From Klebsiella pneumoniae (GTDB lineage Bacteria > Pseudomonadota > Gammaproteobacteria > Pseudomonadales > UBA5518): DNA of 64,000 bases. Position numbers and translations under genes: made by a program. Shown in pieces: positions 49,264 through 57,336 of this stretch. How positions within the stretch are numbered: the first letter of the stretch is position 1; each line of letters begins with the position of its first letter. The notes under the pieces were generated by a model. It did not search any database, was not told where the DNA came from, and worked only from the letters and a program-made list of their open reading frames with translations. The DNA lies in NCBI GenBank assembly GCA_945862145.1, contig CAMAXE010000018.1, positions 1 through 64,000 of the forward strand, read 5' to 3'.

Positions 49264-51702
49264 ATGACCACCATATCTACGTCTCGTCGCCCGGTTCGAA
49301 AACTGTTGCTCGCTTCGGCAGTCGCCGCCGCCAGCACCTTTTCGGCCCTAGACGCCTATGCGCAGCAGGGAGGACTCGAGGAGATCCTTGTCACGGCCCG
49401 AAAACAGACCGAGTCGGCACAGGATGTTCCTGTGGCGGTAACCGTGTTTAGCCAACAGGAGTTGGAGAAGAGGGACCTCACATCCTTGGAGAAGATCGCC
49501 GCCTCCAATCCCGGTCTCATTGTCGGCCGGGGCGGTAACGGCTCAGGTGCGCAGCTGACCCTGCGTGGCATCAGCTCGCAGCCGATCTCGGTGGGCATCG
49601 AGCAATCAATCGCGGTGGTCATCGACGGCGTGTATTACGGCCAGGGGCGCACGATCAACGAGGGGCTTCTGGATTCCTCGCGGGTAGAGATGCTGAAAGG
49701 GCCACAGGCCCTGTTTTTCGGCAAGAATGCTACGGCCGGCGTCATCGCGGTTACCACGGCGGATCCGACGGAGGAGTTCGAAGCGACCGCGCGTGCCGGC
49801 TACGAGGTCAATGCCCAGGAAACCTTTTTTGAAGGTTCCGTATCCGGTCAGCTGGCAGAAAACTTGCTGGGTCGTCTTGCCATGCGCTGGTCGGACATGA
49901 GCGGCAGTTATATGAACAACAAGGGATTTGATGTCACGAACGTGACGCTCGATGCCGCACCCTTGCTTTCCACAGGTAGCTATGTTTTCAACCCGCACTT
50001 ACAGCGCAAGTCGGAAGAGAATCTGCCGGGTACGAATGAGCGGTTCTTGCGTGGCACCCTGAAGTGGATGCCCTCGGAGCAGTTGACCAACACGTTCAAG
50101 GCGAGCTACATGCGGCGGGCCGACGATGCGAACGCCTGGAACTACGTTCCGGTCGGGTGTGCTAGCGGGTTCACCCAGGTCAATGCGAGCGTGCCCTGTC
50201 GTGACAGCTTCGATGTGTACATCGGCATGTTCCCCGAGGATATCGCAGGGAACATTCCCTATGGTCGGGACGACGGTTCCCCCTTCAACCTCTACAAGTC
50301 TTATTCCTTGACCGACAACATCAACTACGAGCTTGAGGACGCCACGATCTCCTCGGTTTTCAACTACCAGTGGAACGAGAACCAGTGGGGATGCTCCTGC
50401 CAGAACATCACTACGCCGGCCTCTTTCATTGCGGCCACTGAGCAGTCGGAGTGGTCTGCGTGGTCGAACGAGACACGCCTCCAGACGACATTTGATGGCT
50501 CAGTGAACCTGATGCTCGGATTCTATTATCAGGACAGTAATCGCAAGCATGACCAGGCGGCCAACTTCGGGGGCATCGAGGACTCCAGCCAGCCACTGGC
50601 CACTCGTTATGTTGCTTACGACAAGCAGTCGGAATCCGACGGTGAGACGTGGTCAGCCTTCGGCCAGTTAAACTGGCAGATGACATCCCAGCTCGAACTG
50701 GCCACGGGTGTTCGGTACATAAAGGAAGAGAAAGACAGCTGGCTTAACCAGAGCTACATTAACGTGCTGTTGCAGGGGCTCTTCCCGGTAAACCGCCCGA
50801 TCGAGGCTAATCAGAGCTTTGACAACTGGTCGCCGGAGGTCTCGCTGACCTACCAGATTAGCGACGACCTCACCGTTTACACCGCTTACAAAACCGCCTA
50901 CAAATCGGGAGGGTTCTCGAATAGTGCGCTCATTGTCACCGCCACTACGCTCGACGACATTGCCTTCGATCCTGAGAAAGCCAAGGGCTTCGAGGTTGGC
51001 TTGAGGTCGGTTCTGCTCGACAACCAGCTGCGCTTCAATGCTACCTATTTCAATTACAAGTACGAGAATCTGCAGGTCGATTACTTCAATTCCATCACCT
51101 TCCAGTTCATCACCACCAACGCAGGTGCTGCCCGCACACAGGGCGTGGAGCTGGATCTCGAGTACGCGCCGTCGACAATCGATGGCCTGACCCTGCATGC
51201 CAGCGTGAATTACGACAAGGCGAAGTATCTTGAATACATCGCGCCCTGCTACGGTGGCCAGTCTATCGCGGCGGGATGTACGACCACATTCGGTGCGGGT
51301 CCCGGGCAGGATCTCAGCGGTGAGGCGACCTCGATGGCGCCGAAATGGACAGGGGCAATCGGTCTCAATTATGAGCGGATGCTAACTGACAGCTTGCTGC
51401 TTGGGCTCACTGTCGATGCACGCTACAGCGCCGACTACAACGCGTCGAACTTTGCAGCGCCGCTGGCTGAACAGAGTTCCTACTGGAGCCTTGATGCATC
51501 GCTGCGGCTCACTGCCCAGAACGAAAAATGGGAGGTCGCGGTGATAGGCCGTAACCTTACCAACGAGTTTTACATGGGGGGGGTGCAGGATCTTCCTAAC
51601 AGTGGTGTGAATACGGGGACAGCGAACGGTATACCCGCTGATCAACTGGCTCTTGCCAGCCTGCCGCGTACGGTGAGAATGCAGGTTACGTGGCGCTATT
51701 GA
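49264..51702 (+). CDS. TonB-dependent outer-membrane receptor
   Basis: The 812-residue receptor has a signal peptide (1 to about 34, ending DAYAQ), LEEILVTARKQTESAQDVPV leading into the plug, LRGIS and VEMLKGPQALFFGKNATAG in the plug, and terminates in VTWRY with the aromatic barrel end. GAGGAGA precedes the ATG. It sits between the two Rieske oxygenase genes and ends in an intrinsic terminator, which indicates import of the island's substrate. It is unlike the receptor at 2541 in most of the barrel, so a different ligand is likely. Confidence 0.93.
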   Translation: MTTISTSRRPVRKLLLASAVAAASTFSALDAYAQQGGLEEILVTARKQTESAQDVPVAVTVFSQQELEKRDLTSLEKIAASNPGLIVGRGGNGSGAQLTLRGISSQPISVGIEQSIAVVIDGVYYGQGRTINEGLLDSSRVEMLKGPQALFFGKNATAGVIAVTTADPTEEFEATARAGYEVNAQETFFEGSVSGQLAENLLGRLAMRWSDMSGSYMNNKGFDVTNVTLDAAPLLSTGSYVFNPHLQRKSEENLPGTNERFLRGTLKWMPSEQLTNTFKASYMRRADDANAWNYVPVGCASGFTQVNASVPCRDSFDVYIGMFPEDIAGNIPYGRDDGSPFNLYKSYSLTDNINYELEDATISSVFNYQWNENQWGCSCQNITTPASFIAATEQSEWSAWSNETRLQTTFDGSVNLMLGFYYQDSNRKHDQAANFGGIEDSSQPLATRYVAYDKQSESDGETWSAFGQLNWQMTSQLELATGVRYIKEEKDSWLNQSYINVLLQGLFPVNRPIEANQSFDNWSPEVSLTYQISDDLTVYTAYKTAYKSGGFSNSALIVTATTLDDIAFDPEKAKGFEVGLRSVLLDNQLRFNATYFNYKYENLQVDYFNSITFQFITTNAGAARTQGVELDLEYAPSTIDGLTLHASVNYDKAKYLEYIAPCYGGQSIAAGCTTTFGAGPGQDLSGEATSMAPKWTGAIGLNYERMLTDSLLLGLTVDARYSADYNASNFAAPLAEQSSYWSLDASLRLTAQNEKWEVAVIGRNLTNEFYMGGVQDLPNSGVNTGTANGIPADQLALASLPRTVRMQVTWRY

Positions 51703-51710
51703 TGAGATCG

Positions 51711-51748
51711 ACGCGCGGCCGGCAGACCGGCCGCGCGTGAGCTTTTTT
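51711..51748 (+). terminator. Rho-independent terminator after the TonB receptor
   Basis: A perfect 12-bp stem (51711-51722 with 51727-51738, ACGCGCGGCCGG) closes a CAGA loop and is followed by GAGC and six T residues at 51743-51748. It lies 8 bases past the receptor stop. The next gene starts 9 bases after the T run, so the second Rieske gene would receive only read-through or needs a promoter inside the receptor gene. Confidence 0.9.
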
Positions 51749-51756
51749 GATTCCGG

Positions 51757-53160
51757 ATGCCGCACATGACTATGCAGGATAACCCGACTTATACGCCCTC
51801 GCGCCCCGCCGGCAGCCCCTCTACCCAGGAACTCATCCACCGGGATGGCAGGCCTGTTCCGCCGATCTTCGAGTTAGAGTGTGGTCGCTTCCTGGGCGAT
51901 CAGGACATTCCTTTCGAGCGCTACACCAGTCAGGCGATTTTCGATGCGGAAATGGAATTGCTGTGGAAGCGCACGTGGCAATGGGCTTGCCGTGAGGAGC
52001 ATCTGGCAGAGTCCGGAGACTACTATGTTTATGAGATCGGGCCCCACTCGGTGCTGATTCTGCGTGGCGATGATGGAGGCATTCATGCCTTCGTCAATTC
52101 GTGCCTGCACCGGGGTACCAAATTGAAGCCCGGGCATTCCAGTGGTAGTTGCGCCGAGATCCGCTGTCCCTTTCACGGTTGGCGCTGGACGCTCGCCGGC
52201 GAACTCGCTCATATACCTTACGCGTGGGACGTGCCTGACCTGAGCGGACGTGACTTCTCCCTCCCGCGTGTACAGGTAGCGACTTGGGCCGGATTCGTGT
52301 TCATCAACCTTGATGAGGGAGCGCCGCCGCTAGCGGAGTACATGGCGCCGATACCTGGGCATCTTGATCGCTTCGACATCGGCAATCGCCATGTGTCGCT
52401 CCATATAGAGAAAGAGCTCAACTGCAACTGGAAAGCCGCAAAGGAAGCCTTCATCGAGAACTACCACACCCAGGAGACTCATCCGCAGCTCCTCTTCGGC
52501 AGCAACGACGAGGGCACGCAGTATGACGTCCTGAGTGAAAATGTCTCGCGGTTTTACTGTGCGTTCGGTGTGCCGAGTCCGCTCATCCAGCCTCCGCCGA
52601 CGGAGCAGGAGATGGTCGATGCCATGCTCGTTGGCGATCGCCAGGCCCTCGGCAACCAGGTCGTCGTTCAGCCGGGAGAGTCGGCACGCATAGTCATGGC
52701 GCGAGTACTGAGGAAAGTGCTCTCGGACGCAACCGGTCGCGATTTCAGCGGGTTTACGGACACTGAGATGATCGATGTCTTCCAGTACACACTGATTCCA
52801 AACATCATTATATTCCCCGCGCTGTCTTTGCCGATGGCGTATCGTTTCAGGCCGCTTGGCGAGGATCCGAACCGCTCGCTCTTCGAGATCATGTTCCTTC
52901 GGCCGGCGCCGGCTGAGGGGCCGTGGCCCGATCCGACGCAGCCGTTCCGCCTCAAAGAGGAAGACAGCTTTACCACCGTTCCGGGTCTCGATCCGCTGCT
53001 CGGTGAGGTTTATGACCAGGACACCGGCAACCTCCGCGCTCAGCAGGAGGGTTTTCGCGCTGCGAGAAAGCGCGGTGAGACACTGCTCAACTACCAGGAG
53101 GTACGGATCCGGCACCTGCATCTTGCGGTGCAGCGCTACCTCGGGGATGCAATTCCCTAG
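51757..53160 (+). CDS. Rieske ring-hydroxylating oxygenase alpha subunit (paralogue 2)
   Basis: The 467-residue oxygenase is a paralogue of the one at 46998. The Rieske site reads CLHRG...CPFHGW and the iron-site helix EAFIENYHTQETH. It shares WQWACREEH, ELNCNWK, YRFRPLG, VPGLDP and YDQDTGN with the first. Two alpha subunits may attack different positions or successive intermediates. Starts at 51757, 51766 and 51772 are all possible, since none has a strong ribosome site. It begins immediately after a terminator, which is unusual. Confidence 0.92.
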   Translation: MPHMTMQDNPTYTPSRPAGSPSTQELIHRDGRPVPPIFELECGRFLGDQDIPFERYTSQAIFDAEMELLWKRTWQWACREEHLAESGDYYVYEIGPHSVLILRGDDGGIHAFVNSCLHRGTKLKPGHSSGSCAEIRCPFHGWRWTLAGELAHIPYAWDVPDLSGRDFSLPRVQVATWAGFVFINLDEGAPPLAEYMAPIPGHLDRFDIGNRHVSLHIEKELNCNWKAAKEAFIENYHTQETHPQLLFGSNDEGTQYDVLSENVSRFYCAFGVPSPLIQPPPTEQEMVDAMLVGDRQALGNQVVVQPGESARIVMARVLRKVLSDATGRDFSGFTDTEMIDVFQYTLIPNIIIFPALSLPMAYRFRPLGEDPNRSLFEIMFLRPAPAEGPWPDPTQPFRLKEEDSFTTVPGLDPLLGEVYDQDTGNLRAQQEGFRAARKRGETLLNYQEVRIRHLHLAVQRYLGDAIP

Positions 53161-53242
53161 AGAATCCTGCTTGCCTGGGTTTCAGCGTGAGAGGTGTCAT
53201 GCCGATAGACTTTGCTCACCAAGAAACGGAACTGGGGGAATT

Positions 53243-54055
53243 ATGGGACGTCTCGATGGCAAGCGCGCGGTTGTGATCGGCGCCTCACTCGAAGGTAATA
53301 TGGGTCAGGCGATTGCGCGGCGCTTTCGCGCAGAGGGTGCCCAGGTCGTTGTCGCTAGCCGTAATCTGGCTGCGAGCGATAAGTTCGCCCGATCGATAGG
53401 TGCGCTTGCGGCGGCCTGCGACATCACCCACCGTACAGATCTCCGTGCGCTCGCAGCTTTCGCGACAGCGAATATTGGCGGACTGGACATCGCGGTCAAT
53501 TCCACGGGTCTGGCGCTTGGCGCGCCATTTCTCGAGTTCGGTGAGCGCGACCTGGACACAATGATCGGGCTACAGTTCAAAGGCGCGTTCTTCTTCTTGC
53601 AGGAGATGGTCGCGGCGATGCTGGACACGGGTGGCTCGATCATCCAGATCAGTTCAGGTGTCGCCCAGCATTCGACCACCGTTGACGGAGGTTTCGAGGC
53701 TTACATGGGCACCAAGGCCGGCATCGACCAAGTGGTTCGTGCTGTTGCCAACCAGTTCGGTCGTGCCGGTATCCGTGTGAACAGCATCGCGGCAGGTCAT
53801 ACTGACACGCCGATGCACCATGCGAACTTCGGGGGAGACATTCCGGCGTGGATGAAGGCTTGTTTTGCTGATGCTACGCCGATGGGCCACTATGGTACCT
53901 GCGAAGATATTGCCGCTGCCGCCGTGTGGCTCGCCAGTGACGAATGCTTCATGACCGGGGATGTGTTGCAGGCCAACGGGGGACTGACGTTGCGTCGGAA
54001 TCCGCTCAAGGCGGATCTTGAACGCTGGCAGAGCGACTGGGAGCAGCGAGACTGA
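53243..54055 (+). CDS. Short-chain dehydrogenase/reductase
   Basis: This 270-residue SDR has a variant nucleotide motif GASLEGNMG, VNSTG in place of NNAG, Ser in QISSG and the catalytic YMGTK. The enoyl-reductase-like spacing in the nucleotide motif is notable, but Tyr-x3-Lys is that of classic SDRs. GGGGGAA precedes the ATG. It follows the second Rieske oxygenase by 82 bp and precedes the second XRE regulator, as one likely unit. A diol or ketone reductase role is likely. Confidence 0.86.
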   Translation: MGRLDGKRAVVIGASLEGNMGQAIARRFRAEGAQVVVASRNLAASDKFARSIGALAAACDITHRTDLRALAAFATANIGGLDIAVNSTGLALGAPFLEFGERDLDTMIGLQFKGAFFFLQEMVAAMLDTGGSIIQISSGVAQHSTTVDGGFEAYMGTKAGIDQVVRAVANQFGRAGIRVNSIAAGHTDTPMHHANFGGDIPAWMKACFADATPMGHYGTCEDIAAAAVWLASDECFMTGDVLQANGGLTLRRNPLKADLERWQSDWEQRD

Positions 54056-54098
54056 TGTTGTTCCGATGCCGGTGATACATGCACGCGAGGTCTCGGTA

Positions 54099-54716
54099 AT
54101 GCAGACGGCTCGCCACGGCTTGACTCCGGCGCCACATTTCAACCTTGAGCTGCTGCGTACGACACGACTCGCGCGTCGCCTCACGCTCCAGCAAGTTGCC
54201 GATCGTGTAGGCGTTAGTTCAGCCCAGATCCAGCGTCTGGAGAAGGGCGAGCGGCACATGACCATGGATATGCTCGAGGCCTGCTGCGCTGTGCTGGAAC
54301 TCGATCCGCTGCGCATTTTCAGCGCGGACTTTCATGTACCCATCATCGGTGTGGTCGATTTCCGGTCGAGTATCCTCCCGCTGCCCGCGGGCTCCGCGGT
54401 GACAACCCCGGTTCCACCGATAGTGCCGGATACCCATCGACTGGCCGCAGTGCGCTGGGAGGCTCGCCATCGCTTCGAACTGCTGAACGGTTCCCTGATG
54501 TTTTTCTATGCCGATGTTGAGAGTGTCTCGCCATCCGCTTGGAATCGACGCAGCATCATTCGGCGCAGCGATGGAACGCAGCGTACTGGTTGGCTGTACC
54601 GGCAGGACGGCCAGGTGCACATCAATGACGTCGTGGGTCCTGTAGAGTTTAATGTGCAGGTCGAGTGGGCGAGTCCCATACTTGCTACGATAAATCCCTG
54701 TGCCTATCCCGGCTGA
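54099..54716 (+). CDS. XRE-family regulator with S24-like sensor domain (paralogue 2)
   Basis: The 205-residue protein has an HTH (LTLQQVADRVGVSSAQIQRL) followed by VPIIGVVDFRSSILPLPAGS and a domain nearly collinear with that of the regulator at 45587 (RFELLNGSL, FFYAD, IIRRSDGTQR, EFNVQVEWASPI). The S24 catalytic serine region aligns with ARHRFEL and the lysine region with TGWLY, so both catalytic residues are lost. GAGG lies before the ATG at 54099; an upstream ATG at 54066 is possible. It is last in the plus-strand run and convergent with the EthD gene. Confidence 0.85.
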   Translation: MQTARHGLTPAPHFNLELLRTTRLARRLTLQQVADRVGVSSAQIQRLEKGERHMTMDMLEACCAVLELDPLRIFSADFHVPIIGVVDFRSSILPLPAGSAVTTPVPPIVPDTHRLAAVRWEARHRFELLNGSLMFFYADVESVSPSAWNRRSIIRRSDGTQRTGWLYRQDGQVHINDVVGPVEFNVQVEWASPILATINPCAYPG

Positions 54717-54718
54717 AC

Positions 54719-55081
54719 TCAGGCCTGCATGTCGGATTCGTACTCTGTCAGTATGAATTGACGCATTTTCGGGCGATCGAACAGTCGCTCCTCGTCTACG
54801 ACGATCTCCTGCCACATGGCCGGCTCGGCAGCGGCACCTATGAACGCGTCCATTCGCGCCTGATTCTCGAACCACACCTCCATGACCACGTCGTGCTCGC
54901 TTTCCTCAACCGCGCCGGTCACCACGTGCGGGATGGGTTGCAGATAACGGCGTACGTAGCGGCAGGCGTGCGGCTTGAGCACTTTCTCGCCGATCACGCG
55001 GTGGCGGGTTTCATAGTGCTCCATGAACTCTTCCATGCTCATGCCCGGCCGGCGTTTGAGCAGCGTGAGCAGCTTGATCAT
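54719..55081 (-). CDS. EthD-domain protein
   Basis: The 120-residue protein shows the ferredoxin-like EthD pattern: MIKLLTLLKRRPGMSMEEF, then HYETRHRVIGEKV, and YDVVMEVWF-like strands later. EthD proteins accompany catabolic oxygenases and are thought to help as small lyases, isomerases or structural partners. It is convergent with the regulator (2-bp gap) and 45 bp downstream of the bicupin gene on the minus strand. Confidence 0.83.
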   Translation of the reverse strand: MIKLLTLLKRRPGMSMEEFMEHYETRHRVIGEKVLKPHACRYVRRYLQPIPHVVTGAVEESEHDVVMEVWFENQARMDAFIGAAAEPAMWQEIVVDEERLFDRPKMRQFILTEYESDMQA

Positions 55082-55126
55082 AGCGCTCTCCTAGACCGGG
55101 GCTGCAGTGTCGCCCCGTCCGTGGGT

Positions 55127-56185
55127 TCATTGGGCCCCGAGCGGCTCCCATGCGAGCAAAGAGGTGTCCGAGGGAAAGCTGCTACGCAGCAGTCGAACGC
55201 CAGCCGCGTCGGCCATCGCCTTGTAGGTCATCCACGAGAAGACGAAACTGATCGGTGTGCCACGTCCACTGTCGAACTGTATCGGGCCGAATAGGTTTGC
55301 TGTGTAGATGAGGTCCCTGTCCGTGAGTCTCTGCGTGGCATCGTGACGTGCGCCTGCGGGCTCGTAGAACCATACGCCGGGACCGTATCCCTCTGGCGGG
55401 CCGGCCCGGTAGCCAATTCGTCCGCTAAGAACCATGAAGTCTGCAGCGCCGAGGTGGTAATGCGGAGGTGCTACGCCATTGTGACGGACGATGACTGAAA
55501 CGAATCCGGTTTCTTCGCTGACCCGAAGGATCTTCAGTCCGACGTCAGGGGTGTCCGGATTGCCAAGCCAGGGCAGGGCCCGTGTATCCACGAAATGCGC
55601 ATGCGAGCTGGGAGCGTCAAGAACAGAGCCGGTGACGAGTCCCGCCGCATCGCCTGAACTCATGGCGAGCGGCGCGAATGCGTCAGGCGCATGCCGCTCC
55701 TGGATGCACTGCGCAAGCGAGTCGGGCACCAACGCGACTCCATGTGCATGCGCCGCTTTACGGATGTCCATGCTAGTCAGTATGGACTTTATGGTTTTTC
55801 CGCCGGCCGTCAGGAAGGCGATCGGCCCGTGGCAGGTTACCAGCAGTTCGGTGTCGACTCCTGCGCGGATGCCATCTAACCGCGAATTCGCTGGAATGTA
55901 GCCAAAAGTGCCTGCGCCAAAATTCCCTGCGATCCCGTTGCCTGCACAGCTGAGTTCACCAGACAGCACCAGCATGTCCATGGCGCCCAGATGCACTGTG
56001 GCTGGCCATGCGGTGCCAGCTGCCAATCGCATTACCGACGTGAATACCCCGGTCTCGGCGCTCGCGCGCAGGGGTTTCACTGCTAGTCCATTCGCGTGAG
56101 GTAGGGCTATCCACGGCAGAGTATTGGTATCTACGCCGCCCTCAATTCCAGTGGGGTCGAAGTCCGGATTGTACGATACGGTCAT
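55127..56185 (-). CDS. Tandem cupin protein (ChrR/acetophenone dioxygenase-like)
   Basis: The 352-residue protein consists of two homologous cupin halves, each starting VDT-x2-LPW and containing HLGA-x-D-x2-VLSG. The second half has the metal-site PPHYH; in the first half the same place is WPATVH, missing one histidine. Similar single or double cupins are 2,4'-dihydroxyacetophenone dioxygenase and ChrR-like sensors. A C-C-cleaving dioxygenase with one active and one structural half is plausible. Start is ATG 56185; a TTG/ATG-type extension to 56236 lacks support. It is divergent from the VOC gene. Confidence 0.78.
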   Translation of the reverse strand: MTVSYNPDFDPTGIEGGVDTNTLPWIALPHANGLAVKPLRASAETGVFTSVMRLAAGTAWPATVHLGAMDMLVLSGELSCAGNGIAGNFGAGTFGYIPANSRLDGIRAGVDTELLVTCHGPIAFLTAGGKTIKSILTSMDIRKAAHAHGVALVPDSLAQCIQERHAPDAFAPLAMSSGDAAGLVTGSVLDAPSSHAHFVDTRALPWLGNPDTPDVGLKILRVSEETGFVSVIVRHNGVAPPHYHLGAADFMVLSGRIGYRAGPPEGYGPGVWFYEPAGARHDATQRLTDRDLIYTANLFGPIQFDSGRGTPISFVFSWMTYKAMADAAGVRLLRSSFPSDTSLLAWEPLGAQ

Positions 56186-56257
56186 GCTTTGGCCTCGTGT
56201 TGCGTCGGGCTGAGACGCCTGAGCGCGATTGGACAAGCGAGTTTGAGAATAAGCGCC

Positions 56258-56269
56258 GTTTCGCGAAAC
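56258..56269. promoter_or_regulatory. Candidate operator palindrome GTTTCGCGAAAC
   Basis: A perfect 12-bp palindrome lies in the 248-bp divergent region between the bicupin gene (minus) and the VOC gene (plus), about 70 bases from the bicupin start. Its position suits control of both genes. It does not match the repeats in the promoter at 46193-46467 except for a loose AAAC/GTTT resemblance to AAACGTTT. Confidence 0.4.
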
Positions 56270-56433
56270 CGTGGGGACTTCAGTCGACGACGCCGCTCGT
56301 TCCGATGGTAATCAATTCTCGCCGGATGTGGATAGGAGAATGTGCTGGCAGCCGCCGCTATCCAGTGAGTCTTGATCTATCCCCTGCGCGCGGATGACAC
56401 TTGACCAGATACATTACGTCAGGAGAGCGATCC

Positions 56434-56910
56434 ATGATCCGTGGCATCCACCATGTAGCATTGGCCACCAGCGATATCGACCGTCTGGTCAGGTTCTATC
56501 GGGAGGGGTTTGGATTCGAGGTAGTCGCATCCATGGGTTGGGAAGTGGGATCCACCCGGATAGATGAAATTGTCGGTCTCAAGGATTCGTCCTGTCGGCA
56601 GGTGATGATGAGGGCGGGCAACACCCACATCGAGATTTTTCAGTACAAGACGCCTTCGGGCCGGCCGGTTGATCCGCGGCGGCCACCGAGTGACCACGGC
56701 TACACTCATTTCTGTGTTGATGTCACGGATATCGACTACGAGTACGAGCGGATGAAGTCGCTCGGGATGACTTTCAATTGCCCTCCGCCCACGCGAGAGG
56801 AGTTGGGTGGCGGTGCTATCAGGGCAACCTATGGTCGTGATCCGGAGGGCAATATCATCGAGCTCCAGGAGGTACTGGACACGAGCCACCCGATGTATCT
56901 GAAGGTCTGA
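56434..56910 (+). CDS. VOC-family (glyoxalase/extradiol-fold) protein
   Basis: The 158-residue protein has IHHVALATSDIDRLVRFYREG at the N-terminus and HFCVDVTDIDYEYERMK and DPEGNIIELQE later, a single pair of VOC modules. Likely metal ligands are His in IHHVA, Glu in THIEIFQ, His in YTHFCV and Glu in IIELQE, so it can be catalytic. Roles in this fold range from lactoylglutathione lyase and epimerase to ring-cleaving dioxygenase. AGGAGAG precedes the ATG. In the island it may isomerise or cleave an intermediate. Confidence 0.85.
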   Translation: MIRGIHHVALATSDIDRLVRFYREGFGFEVVASMGWEVGSTRIDEIVGLKDSSCRQVMMRAGNTHIEIFQYKTPSGRPVDPRRPPSDHGYTHFCVDVTDIDYEYERMKSLGMTFNCPPPTREELGGGAIRATYGRDPEGNIIELQEVLDTSHPMYLKV

Positions 56911-57021
56911 TGCGTCTGCTGTTGAGGGCATTCCAAGGTTGGCCCTCGGAGACGGCTGCCTGTTACGATCGCGACGGTTTCGGTAATTATAGGGCCTTCG
57001 TTCCAAGGATATGAGTAACTA

Positions 57022-57336
57022 ATGAGCCAACGCTTTCATCCTACCGTGGCGGTGGACGCTGTTGCTGGCGATTCATCGCTCGAAGCCTGCGTCGCCGGGA
57101 TATCAATTCTGATCTGTAACTCGGGAGGGAATCTGTTTGCTATCCAGAACCGCTGTCCCCATCAGGGGAAGCCACTGGCAGGAGGTCGCGTACGTCGCGG
57201 AACGATAGCGTGTCCGCTCCATGGGATGCGTTTCGAACTGGGCAGTGGCAAGCCGCTCGGCCAACTCACGGCAGCTTCGCTCAAGGTTTTTTCGACCCGT
57301 CTCGTTGATGGAATTATAGAAGTAGCGGTTGACTGA
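57022..57336 (+). CDS. Rieske-type [2Fe-2S] ferredoxin
   Basis: The 104-residue protein is a stand-alone Rieske ferredoxin with CPHQGKPL and CPLHGMRF as cluster ligands. It is of the size of BphA3/CarAc-like electron carriers. It is 111 bp after the VOC gene and the last gene of the island. The likely clients are the two Rieske alpha subunits, which lack a carrier next to them. The reductase for it is not in the island; the reductase at 7481 has its own plant-type ferredoxin domain and would be an unusual partner. Confidence 0.88.
   Translation: MSQRFHPTVAVDAVAGDSSLEACVAGISILICNSGGNLFAIQNRCPHQGKPLAGGRVRRGTIACPLHGMRFELGSGKPLGQLTAASLKVFSTRLVDGIIEVAVD

Noticed and set aside
45587-54716. The two XRE/S24-like regulators as evidence of a prophage
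   Set aside because: No integrase, structural or lysis genes are present, and the neighbours are all catabolic.
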